A stretch of 64,000 nt of DNA from Thermohalobaculum sp039822785 (GTDB taxonomy: Bacteria > Pseudomonadota > Alphaproteobacteria > Rhodobacterales > Rhodobacteraceae): positions 186,001-250,000 of the forward strand of contig JBCBMO010000005.1 in NCBI GenBank assembly GCA_039822785.1, read 5' to 3'. The notes under the pieces were generated by a model. That model was not told where the DNA came from, did not search any database, and was given only the letters and a program-made list of their open reading frames with translations. Shown piece by piece: positions 43,436 to 51,235 of this stretch; the first letter of the stretch is position 1, and each line of letters begins with the position of its first letter. The position numbers and the translations under genes are program-made.

Positions 43436-45163
43436 TCAGGACGCGGCGGCCTGATCCGGTGGCGGGGCCGACTGTGGCGGCGGGCCACCGGCGGGAAGAC
43501 CTTTGCCAGCCGATGCCACGCCGGCGCCCGGTGTCGATGCTGGCGGCTGATCGGCTGCGGTGGAGGGTGCTTTCACGTGACCCTGAGCCACGGCCCAGTC
43601 GAAGAAACGCTGGGGATCCATGGGGCGCCCGATCATGTAACCCTGGATCGCGTCGCACCCCTCCGCCGCCAGCCAGTTTCGCTCGTGCTCGTTCTCGATG
43701 CCCTCGGCGAGTACCCCGATTTCCAGGTTCCGCGCCAAGCGGATCAGGGCGCGGGTGAACTTCGCCAGCTCCGGTCGCTCATGGATGTCGGTGATGAAGC
43801 TGCGGTCGATCTTGACCCGGTCAACCGCGAGATCACGCAGCGTCGAAAGCCCTGAGTGGCCGGTCCCGAAGTCGTCCAGCTCGATGTAGTAGCCGCGATC
43901 CGAGAGGTCGCGGATGACCTGCACGATATCGTCGTTGCCATCCTCGACGATGATCGACTCGAGGACCTCGATCGCCACATCGGAGGGTTTGAGGCCGACG
44001 GCCTCCACGTCGAAGTGAAGCCGATCGATGAAGCCGTCTTCGCAGAGCTGCCCAAGCGTGAGGTTCAGGCCCAGGTGACCCACCGAGAGACCGCGATCCT
44101 GCCAGTCCCGGACCGTCCGCAGCGCGCGTCGACGCATAACGTCGTCGATCTGCACCATCAGGCCCGTCTCCTGCGCGATGGGCAAGAACAGGCCGGGGTT
44201 CTGAGGTCCCTCATTGGGATCGATCCAGCGCACGAGCGCCTCAACCCCCGTGAGCTGCCCCGTATGGATGCAGACCTGCGGCTGAAAGAACGGCGTGATC
44301 CGCTCACGCTCCAAGGCCTCCCGCAGGCTCGCGGCAACCCGGTGACGCCGTGCCAGAGCATCGCCGAGCCCCGGTTCGTAGAAGGCGAGATACATCCCAT
44401 CCGCCAGGGCCTTGCCGAGCGCGATGCCGGAACGGGGCAGCAGCATGTGGCCCTCCTCCGCCGGCGACATCGTCAGGGCAGCCCCTGCGGCGATCGAGAT
44501 GCGCGCCTCCCGCCCCTCGTGCAGAATCGGCTGCGCGGCGAGATCGCACAGACGATTGGCGATGGAGCGCAATTCGTCCTCGTCCATCACATCGGCGATC
44601 AGGATGCCGAAGCGGACACCATCGAGCCTGCCGACCACATCGTCTGGGCCGGCATCTGCGGCGAGGCGGCGACCCACCTCCCGCGTGACGGCATCACCCA
44701 TCTCCTGGCCGAGCGCATTGACGATGCCGCTGTGGCGCAAGAGTTCGATCTGGAGCAGACCCATCCCCTCCGACGCGCTTTCAGGCACCACCGAACGGAC
44801 GTTCACCTGAAGCTCGAAGAAGTCACGGTCGGGCAGACCGGTCATTTGATCGTGGAGGACCCGTTGCTGAAGCTCTTCGTGTGCCTCTCTGAGCGCGACC
44901 TCCCGATGCTGGTCCGATCGCAGCGGCGATCTGAGCATCATGTAGCCAAGGGCAAGGACGATCAGGATGCCCACGCCCTCAAGCAGGACGATCTTCACCG
45001 CGAGCAAGACCGGAACACCGTCTTCCCGCGCCTGCGTCACGACGAGAAACTGGAGGATCGCAACCGCGGCGATCAGGCACGAGAGCAGCAGAAGGCGGCG
45101 GCCGATGGGACGCTTGATCATGGGCACGGGGGTCACCATCCCGCGGAAACTCGGCTCATCCAT
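43436..45163 (-). CDS. Membrane c-di-GMP phosphodiesterase: degenerate GGDEF plus EAL
   Basis: A 575-residue inner-membrane signalling protein. Two helices near residues 22-43 and 51-77 anchor it, followed by a helix (about 83-100) into a GGDEF-like domain. The GGDEF site reads RLDGVRFGIL at 179-188, so the cyclase is inactive. The EAL domain is intact: EALVRW at 308-313, the Asn in GLNLTL, the Glu in VAIEVLES, DDFGTG, the Lys of VKIDRSF, and AEGIEN. It should hydrolyse c-di-GMP. The C-terminal 45 residues are Pro/Ala-rich. The ATG at 45163 has GGAGGGG upstream; longer frames are shadows of the divergent gene. Confidence 0.92.
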   Translation of the reverse strand: MDEPSFRGMVTPVPMIKRPIGRRLLLLSCLIAAVAILQFLVVTQAREDGVPVLLAVKIVLLEGVGILIVLALGYMMLRSPLRSDQHREVALREAHEELQQRVLHDQMTGLPDRDFFELQVNVRSVVPESASEGMGLLQIELLRHSGIVNALGQEMGDAVTREVGRRLAADAGPDDVVGRLDGVRFGILIADVMDEDELRSIANRLCDLAAQPILHEGREARISIAAGAALTMSPAEEGHMLLPRSGIALGKALADGMYLAFYEPGLGDALARRHRVAASLREALERERITPFFQPQVCIHTGQLTGVEALVRWIDPNEGPQNPGLFLPIAQETGLMVQIDDVMRRRALRTVRDWQDRGLSVGHLGLNLTLGQLCEDGFIDRLHFDVEAVGLKPSDVAIEVLESIIVEDGNDDIVQVIRDLSDRGYYIELDDFGTGHSGLSTLRDLAVDRVKIDRSFITDIHERPELAKFTRALIRLARNLEIGVLAEGIENEHERNWLAAEGCDAIQGYMIGRPMDPQRFFDWAVAQGHVKAPSTAADQPPASTPGAGVASAGKGLPAGGPPPQSAPPPDQAAAS

Positions 45164-45325
45164 TGACGTGACACCCCCCTCCTGAACACGCTGCGGAACT
45201 CTGGGCGAGCCGCGTAAACAAAGGGTGGAAGAAACGCGCTCGGAGCGCCTTGGCGTGCCCGCGGGCGCCGCGCTATGCCATCGTGCAGAACCCTGACAGA
45301 TCGCGCGAGCGACGAGGCTGACGCC

Positions 45326-47296
45326 ATGACCGACGAGGAACGCCACCAGATCGCCGATGACCGCGCCGCCGCCTCGACGAGCCTCGACGCGCTGCGTCAG
45401 GACCCGCGGATCAGGCTCACCGCAGGCCGCGCCGAGACGGAGGTCTGGGTCGAACGCGAGGACGGCAAGCGCCAGAAGATCGGGGCGCAGCCCGAGGCCG
45501 GGGGCCAAGGATACCTGAGCCATGTCTTCCTGCTGACGGCAGGTCTGAGCGAGACCGCAGCCCAGCTCGGCTTCGCGCCGGAGGTGGGGCCGAACGGCCA
45601 GCGCCAATGGGTCCTGGTCGAGGACAGCGCGGCGGGCGCCTTCGCCGCCGGGATCATCGCGCTCTTGGGGCCGGCGCCGGCGCGTGCGGCGCGCCCCGCT
45701 GTGGCACGGCCGGAGCCGGGCAGGGCTTTTCTGGCGCCGAGCAGCGTGGCGGTGCTGGCGCCGCCGGAGGTCACGGGCCGCGGTGGGCGGATCGTCACTG
45801 CGCTGCGAAACGCGGGCTACGCCGGTCGCCTGCAGGGCCCGGTCCCGCCCGGCAGCCCGCTTTCGCCACCGCCCGAGCTCGCCGTCGTCCTGCGCCCGGA
45901 GGCTGCCGGCGCGGCGGTCTCCGGCACGCAGGGCCGTCTGGAAGCGCTGCTCGCCCGAGCAGGCGCCGTGCTGCTGCTGGAGGAGGACGCCGCGGAGACC
46001 GCCGGCAAGGCGCAGGAAACCCCAGCCGTTGGCCTGGCGAAGACGCACGAGGACAGAAGCACGCGTCTGATCGGCCCGGCGGGCGGCGTGCTCTGCGCCC
46101 ACCACGGCCTCGCCCTCGGCCCCATCGCGGCGGAGGTATCGCAGAGCGTGACCGCCGATGGCGCCGTCGCCTTGCTCGGCCAGTCCCGCGGCCTGGTCGT
46201 CGAGATCGCCGAGGCCGCTCAGGCGCGCGGCCTCGCGCTTGGCACCGTTGCGGCCCTCGGCACACCGGCGGCCACGCCCGGGCAAACCGGGGTGGAGACG
46301 CTGCTGCAGGCGCTGGCCGCGGAGGAGAGGCTCAAGGTCGCCCTTCTCGCCGTCGAGCGGGTGACGGACGGTGCGCTGCTCCGCCGTGGCCTGGAGAGCG
46401 CTGCCGCCGCAGGGATCGCCGTCATCGCCCTGGACGCGCGCCCAGCGGGCAGCGCGCTCGAGGAAGCGGCGCTGCCCGCGATCCTCATGGCGACGGGTGC
46501 CTGGCTGGCTGCCGATATGGGCGAGGCGCTCGATCTCGCGGCCTGGGCCGCGGCGGGCCGGTTCCTCCGCGGCCCCAGGCTCGGTCTCTTGGGGCGGGCA
46601 GCATCGCCGGGGATCGCGGCGTTGATCGAGCGGACGGCCGCGCCGCTCGGCCTGCGGGTGGAGCGTTTGACGGCAGCGCCCGGCGCCGCCGCCGACGCGC
46701 TGATCGGCCCGGGCGGCGCCGGAGCCGCCGCACCCTCCACCCTGGTGCTCGATCTGCCCGACCGCAGCGGGGCCGCCCCGCGACGGTTGGGCGGCGCGAA
46801 CCCGCCGGCGCCCAGCGATCCGGTCCGTCTTACCCGCTTGGCCGGCGGGCTTGCCGCCCTCGGCCGGCAGCTCGACCTGCCGACGCCGCCGCAGGTGCCG
46901 CGCCTGGAGGCGCCGATCCTCAGCGACACGGTGCCGGAAGGCGCGCTCGACGCCTCCAGGCTGGATGCGCTGCTGCGCCAGGCGGGTTTCGCGACAGCGG
47001 CCCAGGGCAGCGATCCTGCGGCACAGGCGGTGGTCGAGGTGGTGGGCCTCCCGGTCTACGGACAGTTCATGCTGCTGGGCCCCGCGATGACGCCCCTGCC
47101 CCTCAACATGCCCGAGGCGGCCCGCCTTGCCGCTGCGGCACCGCCCGTCGCGGGGTTGGAGGCAGCCCTCGCCCGTATCGGCGGGCTTGTCGCAACGTCA
47201 TCGGGTCGGATCGCCGCGTTACACTTGACGTTTACGTCAAGTAGGGGCGAAGAGCCGGTAGTGACCGCCGCTACCGTCCTTCTCGATCCCGCCTGA
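45326..47296 (+). CDS. Degenerate NDP-forming acyl-CoA synthetase-like protein
   Basis: A 656-residue Ala/Gly-rich cytoplasmic protein. An N-terminal segment of about 115 residues has no family I know. From about 139 (SVAVLAPPEV, GRGGRIVTALRNAGYAGRL) it resembles the CoA-binding Rossmann domain of ADP-forming acetyl-CoA synthetases, then GPAGGVLCAHHGL matches the GPNCLG position, and GAVALLGQSRGLVVEIAEAA the VSQSG flavodoxin-like domain; GPRLGLLGRAASPGIAALIE near 425 looks like the second such domain. No ATP-grasp domain is present. Key motifs are eroded, so catalysis is doubtful. The ATG at 45326 follows GAGG. It lies 15 bases before the nitronate monooxygenase gene. Family call is by eye. 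Confidence 0.6.
   Translation: MTDEERHQIADDRAAASTSLDALRQDPRIRLTAGRAETEVWVEREDGKRQKIGAQPEAGGQGYLSHVFLLTAGLSETAAQLGFAPEVGPNGQRQWVLVEDSAAGAFAAGIIALLGPAPARAARPAVARPEPGRAFLAPSSVAVLAPPEVTGRGGRIVTALRNAGYAGRLQGPVPPGSPLSPPPELAVVLRPEAAGAAVSGTQGRLEALLARAGAVLLLEEDAAETAGKAQETPAVGLAKTHEDRSTRLIGPAGGVLCAHHGLALGPIAAEVSQSVTADGAVALLGQSRGLVVEIAEAAQARGLALGTVAALGTPAATPGQTGVETLLQALAAEERLKVALLAVERVTDGALLRRGLESAAAAGIAVIALDARPAGSALEEAALPAILMATGAWLAADMGEALDLAAWAAAGRFLRGPRLGLLGRAASPGIAALIERTAAPLGLRVERLTAAPGAAADALIGPGGAGAAAPSTLVLDLPDRSGAAPRRLGGANPPAPSDPVRLTRLAGGLAALGRQLDLPTPPQVPRLEAPILSDTVPEGALDASRLDALLRQAGFATAAQGSDPAAQAVVEVVGLPVYGQFMLLGPAMTPLPLNMPEAARLAAAAPPVAGLEAALARIGGLVATSSGRIAALHLTFTSSRGEEPVVTAATVLLDPA
47223..47242. 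promoter_or_regulatory. Perfect 9-bp palindrome, candidate operator (MerR/LiuR-like)
   Basis: ACTTGACGT and ACGTCAAGT form a perfect inverted repeat with a 2-base TT centre, 70 bases upstream of the nitronate monooxygenase ATG and inside the last 25 codons of the preceding gene. The form TTGACGT-nn-ACGTCAA resembles operators I remember for MerR-family regulators of acyl-CoA and branched-chain amino acid breakdown (LiuR type). AT-rich against its GC-rich surroundings. Confidence 0.5.
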
Positions 47297-47311
47297 CCCA
47301 GGAGCGCTCGC

Positions 47312-48289
47312 ATGGCCCTACCCCCCGTCCTCTCGCAGCTACGCCTGCCGGTGATCGGCGCCCCGCTCTTCATCGTCTCGAACCCCGCGCTGGTGATCGC
47401 CCAGTGCAAGGCGGGGATCGTCGGCTCCTTCCCCGCGCTCAATGCCCGCGAGAAGCCTGGCGAGCCGCCGATGCTGGAGGTCTGGCTGAAGGAGATCACC
47501 GAGGCGCTGGATGCCCATAACCAGGCGCACCCGGACAGCCCCGCCGCCCCCTTCGCGGTCAACCAGATCGTGCACCGCTCGAACGCCCGGCTCGAGCGCG
47601 ACATCGAGATCTGCCACCGCTGGAAGGTGCCGGTCTGGATCACCTCGCTCGGCGCCCGCGTCGAGGTCAACGCCGCCGCCCACGACTGCGGCGGGATCAC
47701 CCTGCACGACGTGATCGACGATCGCTTCGCGCGCAAGGCCGTCGAGAAGGGGGCCGACGGCTTGATCGCGGTCGCCGCCGGCGCTGGTGGGCATGCAGGC
47801 ACGACCTCCCCCTTCGCGCTGATCCAAGAGATCAGGGCCTGGTTCGACGGGCCCCTCCTGCTCTCGGGCTCCATCGCCACCGGCGACGCGGTGCTAGCGG
47901 CCGAGGCCATGGGGGCGGATCTCGCCTACATCGGCTCGGCCTTCATCGCGAGCGAGGAGGCGAATGCGGTCGAGGCCTACAAGCAGATGATCGTCGACAG
48001 CAGCGCCGCCGACATCGTCTATTCCTCGCTCTTCACCGGGGTGCACGGCAATTACTTGAAGGGTTCGATCCGCAACGCCGGCATGGACCCGGATGCCCTG
48101 CCGGAGAGCGATCCCTCGGCCATGGACTTCGGCGGGGGCGACAAGCCCAAGAGCTGGAAGGAGATCTGGGGCGCAGGCCAGGGCATCGGCGCGGTCAAGA
48201 CCGTGGAGAGCGCAAGCGCCGTGGTCGAGCGGCTGGCGCGGGAGTATGCGGCGGCGCGCGGGCGCCTGGCGTTGAGCGCAGCCTGCTGA
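47312..48289 (+). CDS. Nitronate monooxygenase (2-nitropropane dioxygenase family)
   Basis: A FMN-dependent TIM-barrel enzyme of 325 residues. It has LRLPVIGAPLFIVSNPALVI at the N-terminus, GIVGSFPALNAR, VAAGAGGHAGTTSPFALI (FMN phosphate region with the conserved His), LLLSGSIATGDAVLAAEAMGAD and AYIGSAFIAS. The family oxidises alkyl nitronates such as propionate-3-nitronate, but many members act in other flavin reactions. It follows the acyl-CoA-synthetase-like gene by 15 bases, so they may be cotranscribed, with extra control from the palindrome between them. Confidence 0.9.
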   Translation: MALPPVLSQLRLPVIGAPLFIVSNPALVIAQCKAGIVGSFPALNAREKPGEPPMLEVWLKEITEALDAHNQAHPDSPAAPFAVNQIVHRSNARLERDIEICHRWKVPVWITSLGARVEVNAAAHDCGGITLHDVIDDRFARKAVEKGADGLIAVAAGAGGHAGTTSPFALIQEIRAWFDGPLLLSGSIATGDAVLAAEAMGADLAYIGSAFIASEEANAVEAYKQMIVDSSAADIVYSSLFTGVHGNYLKGSIRNAGMDPDALPESDPSAMDFGGGDKPKSWKEIWGAGQGIGAVKTVESASAVVERLAREYAAARGRLALSAAC

Positions 48290-48389
48290 TCCAGGGGCAG
48301 GCAGCGCCCGTTGCGGCGGTAAGCTCGGCAACGCACCGCGGCGGGGCGACAGGGTCGGCGCATCCCGATCCAGCCACCGGAGCGTTCCA

Positions 48390-48692
48390 ATGCCCTTTTC
48401 GTCCTTCCGCCGCCGCGCGGTGCCGCACGCCGTCCCTGTCCTTCTTACCACCGCTCTCGCCGGCTGCGTCGCCCCGCAGCACGGCGCGCAGGTGGCGGCC
48501 TTCCACGACGCCGTCGCCGTGACCGCCGACAGCGACCGCACCAAGGCCGCGCGGATCACCGCCGGCCTGACGGCCGCCGCGGGCGGCGTCGGCCTCGCCT
48601 GCACCATGCTGAACGACAGCGCGACTGTCTCGATGCTCGCCTCGCTGCGCGCCTTCTGCGACGCCCGCGCCACGACGTCCGAGAAGCCCTGA
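48390..48692 (+). CDS. Small putative lipoprotein
   Basis: A 100-residue open frame whose N-terminus looks like a lipoprotein signal: basic FRRRAVPHAVP, hydrophobic VLLTTALAG, and Cys at about 26 as lipobox LAGC. The mature part has two further cysteines (GLACTM, RAFCDAR) and a short hydrophobic stretch. I recognise no family. The ribosome site is poor, but the lipobox and lack of any better frame favour a real gene. It stands alone between convergent operons. Confidence 0.5.
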   Translation: MPFSSFRRRAVPHAVPVLLTTALAGCVAPQHGAQVAAFHDAVAVTADSDRTKAARITAGLTAAAGGVGLACTMLNDSATVSMLASLRAFCDARATTSEKP

Positions 48693-48849
48693 CCCGCCAG
48701 CCGCGCCGCCGCGGCCGGACCATCTGGCCGGGACGCGATGGCGGAGCGGCGCACGCGGGTGGGCGGGTGGGGCGGCGCTGCTTCGACAGCGCGTCCCGGC
48801 CGCGCCCTCGGGTCGGGCGAGCGCGCCCGCTCAGACGCGGCAGATGCGC

Positions 48850-50364
48850 TCAGGCGGCGGCGTCGCTGCTGCCGCCGGATCCCGCCCCCAACAGCCCGAA
48901 CAGGCGCCGCTGTTCCGTCGCCCAGGCCGCGATGTCATAGCGATGCACCTTGGCGCGCAGCGCCGCCATGCGCGCACGCCGATCACCCTCCTCCATCGCC
49001 AGCGCCTGCTCCACCGCCGCATCCATCGCGCGATTGGAGAACGGGTTCACCAGCACCGCCTCGCCCATCAGCACCGCCGCCCCGGCGAACTCGGAGAGCA
49101 CGAGCACCCCGTCGCCATCGGTGCGCGCGCCCACGAACTCCTCCGCCACCAGGTTCAGCCCATCGGCCAGCGGCGTGATCCAGGCGATATCGGCGACGCG
49201 GTAATAGGCCACCAACTCGCGAAACGGGATCGGCGTCGAGATCAGCGAGACCGGCTGCCAGTCGAAGCTGCCGAAGCTCCCGTTGATCCGGCCCGCCAGG
49301 GTCTCGATGGCCTCCTGCACCTCCGCATAGGCCTCCATGTTGCGGTTGGCACTGACCGAGACATGCATCAGCCGGATCTTGCCGTGCAGGTCCGGACGGC
49401 GCTGCAACAGCCGCTCATAGCACTGCAGCAGTTCCACCCCGCCCTTGGTATAGTCCGTCCGCCCGACTGAGATGATCAGCTGCGCATCGCCCAGCGTCTC
49501 CCGGATCTCCTGCTCGCGGGTGGCGGTCTCCTCGGTCCCGGCGACCTCTTCGATGTAGTCGACGTCGACGCCCACCGGGAAGGCGGAGATATGCACCCGC
49601 CGCCCCCCGTAGTCGAAATACCGCGGTGTCGACTGCTCCGACAGGGCCTGGCCATAGGGCGCCAGATCCTCCCGCGTCGGCTGACGCACGATCTGGCCGA
49701 CCTCGAAGGCCGAGCGCGCCACCGCGGCGAAGTTCTGCGCATAGCGCGGCACATGAAAGCCGACCAGATCGCAGGCGAGCAGGCTCTCGATGATCTCGTT
49801 GCGCCAGGGCAGGACGTTGAACATATCCGCCGCCGGAAAGGGCGTGTGGTGGAAGAAGGCGATCTTCGCCGCGGGCTTCAGTTTGCGCACATATGCAGGC
49901 ACCAGCCACAGGTTGTAGTCGTGCACCCAGATGACGCTGTCGTCATCCGCCTCCGCTGCCGCAGCCTCGGCAAAGGCCCAGTTCACCTCGCGGAACGTGG
50001 GCCAGTCGACCGGGTCGTAGTTGTAGCGGTCCTTGAAGGAATGGAGGATCGGCCAGATCGCCTCCTTCGAGGTCACGTGATAAAAGCTCGACACCTGTTC
50101 GGGCGTCAGCGCCAGGCGGCTGACGACGTATTCGCCGTAGCTGTCCTCGATGGTGATGCGCTTCTCGAAATCGGGCTCGGCCGGGTCGTCGGCGTATTTC
50201 CAGGCGATCCAGGCGCCGCCGCCCTCGTCCTCCAGCCCGAAGAACGACTTCAGCGTCGGCACGATGCCGTTGGGGCTCTTGTTCTCCCGCCGCTCGATCC
50301 GGCCATCGACCTCGACCTCCTCATAGGGTTGGCGGTGGTAGACGATGATCAGCTTGGCGGTCAT
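48850..50364 (-). CDS. ggpS: Glucosylglycerol-phosphate synthase (GT20 family)
   Basis: A 504-residue GT-B glycosyltransferase of the OtsA/GgpS family. The N-terminus LIIVYHRQPYEEV, then NKSPNGIVPTLKSFFG, and FYHVTSKEAIWPILHSF follow the cyanobacterial GgpS pattern I remember much better than OtsA, which opens with VSNR and GGLA. Shared family motifs are VIWVHDYNLWLVP, FFHHTPFPAADMFN, SVGRTDYTKG and ITPLADGLNLVAEEFV. The enzyme would transfer glucose from ADP-glucose to glycerol-3-phosphate. That fits its neighbours gpsA and a HAD phosphatase. AAGGAAGG precedes the ATG. Trehalose-6-phosphate synthase is the main alternative. Confidence 0.85.
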   Translation of the reverse strand: MTAKLIIVYHRQPYEEVEVDGRIERRENKSPNGIVPTLKSFFGLEDEGGGAWIAWKYADDPAEPDFEKRITIEDSYGEYVVSRLALTPEQVSSFYHVTSKEAIWPILHSFKDRYNYDPVDWPTFREVNWAFAEAAAAEADDDSVIWVHDYNLWLVPAYVRKLKPAAKIAFFHHTPFPAADMFNVLPWRNEIIESLLACDLVGFHVPRYAQNFAAVARSAFEVGQIVRQPTREDLAPYGQALSEQSTPRYFDYGGRRVHISAFPVGVDVDYIEEVAGTEETATREQEIRETLGDAQLIISVGRTDYTKGGVELLQCYERLLQRRPDLHGKIRLMHVSVSANRNMEAYAEVQEAIETLAGRINGSFGSFDWQPVSLISTPIPFRELVAYYRVADIAWITPLADGLNLVAEEFVGARTDGDGVLVLSEFAGAAVLMGEAVLVNPFSNRAMDAAVEQALAMEEGDRRARMAALRAKVHRYDIAAWATEQRRLFGLLGAGSGGSSDAAA

Positions 50365-50425
50365 GGGACCTTCCTTGGGATGTGGGATCGCCAGCCTTGC
50401 ACGGTTGGCGTGGCCGCGGCCAGGA

Positions 50426-51235
50426 TCAGCGCGGTGTCGGGTGATGCAGGGCGAAATGCGCGACGGCATCCATGATCCCGCCTGCCCCCACGCCGGGCGG
50501 GCGCACGATCGCCGCGTGATCGGGCAGTGCTGCCAGCAGCGCGGGCTCCGACCCGCCGACAGCCACGGATGGGAACCCCTCCACCAGCATGGAGTAGTCG
50601 TTCATCGTATCGCCGGCCGCGAGCACCCGGTTCGGCCGCACCCCGAGGTAGTCGATCAGGCGGCGCAGCGACGGCCCCTTGCTGACGCCCTTGGGCAGCA
50701 CGTCGAAGTAGCGGTCGGCGGAGATCAGCCAGTCATGGCCCATCTCCTCGACGATGCCCTTGGCCCTGTCGTCGAAGGTCTTGGGGTCGTAGTCGTAGCT
50801 GACGCGATGGCGAAAAGCCGTGGGCTGCAGCGTAAGACCCGGGTGGCCGTCCAGTCGCTTGCGCACGGTCGCACCGGCATCGCCCCAGAGCGCGGCGATC
50901 TGAGCCTCCATCGCCGCGATAGGCGTGACCTTGCCGCCGGGACCCGTCGGTTCCATCCGCGCGATGGTCGTGCCCACGTCGCCGACGACGAAATCGGGCC
51001 AGGGGACCGGGGTGTCGGTGCACAGCCCCTCGATAAAGCCCGGGTCGCGGCCGGTGACGAAGACCAGCCCGATGCGATCGCGCTGCTTGCCGATCCAATG
51101 GTAGAGCTGTGCGCGGTCCGAGGGGGTGCCGCCCAGGAACGTGCCGTCCAGGTCGGTCGCCAGCACAAAGGACCAGCCGGCCACCTTGGCCGCGGTCGCG
51201 GCATCCAGGGCCGCATCTTTCACTAGCTCAGTCAT
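50426..51235 (-). CDS. HAD-IIB phosphatase, likely glucosylglycerol-phosphate phosphatase
   Basis: A 269-residue Cof-type HAD hydrolase. Catalytic motif I is LATDLDGTFLGG (nucleophile and acid Asp near 24 and 26), motif II is VFVTGRD, motif III the Lys of KGVSKGPSLRRLI, and motif IV AAGDTMNDYSML. The fold is that of sucrose-phosphate phosphatases. It differs from the cyanobacterial StpA/GgpP family but is like the HAD half of bifunctional GgpPS enzymes of heterotrophs. The ATG at 51235 overlaps gpsA by eight bases and ggpS starts 61 bases after its stop. Substrate is inferred from context. Confidence 0.85.
   Translation of the reverse strand: MTELVKDAALDAATAAKVAGWSFVLATDLDGTFLGGTPSDRAQLYHWIGKQRDRIGLVFVTGRDPGFIEGLCTDTPVPWPDFVVGDVGTTIARMEPTGPGGKVTPIAAMEAQIAALWGDAGATVRKRLDGHPGLTLQPTAFRHRVSYDYDPKTFDDRAKGIVEEMGHDWLISADRYFDVLPKGVSKGPSLRRLIDYLGVRPNRVLAAGDTMNDYSMLVEGFPSVAVGGSEPALLAALPDHAAIVRPPGVGAGGIMDAVAHFALHHPTPR

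Noticed and set aside
45164..46285. N-terminal half of a 949-codon frame ending in the EAL protein
   Set aside because: Antisense to the acyl-CoA-synthetase-like gene and without membrane or domain features. The EAL gene starts at 45163 with a good ribosome site.
47894..48754. 286-codon minus-strand frame
   Set aside because: Antisense to the end of the nitronate monooxygenase and to the small lipoprotein gene; no domain and Arg/Ala-rich shadow composition.
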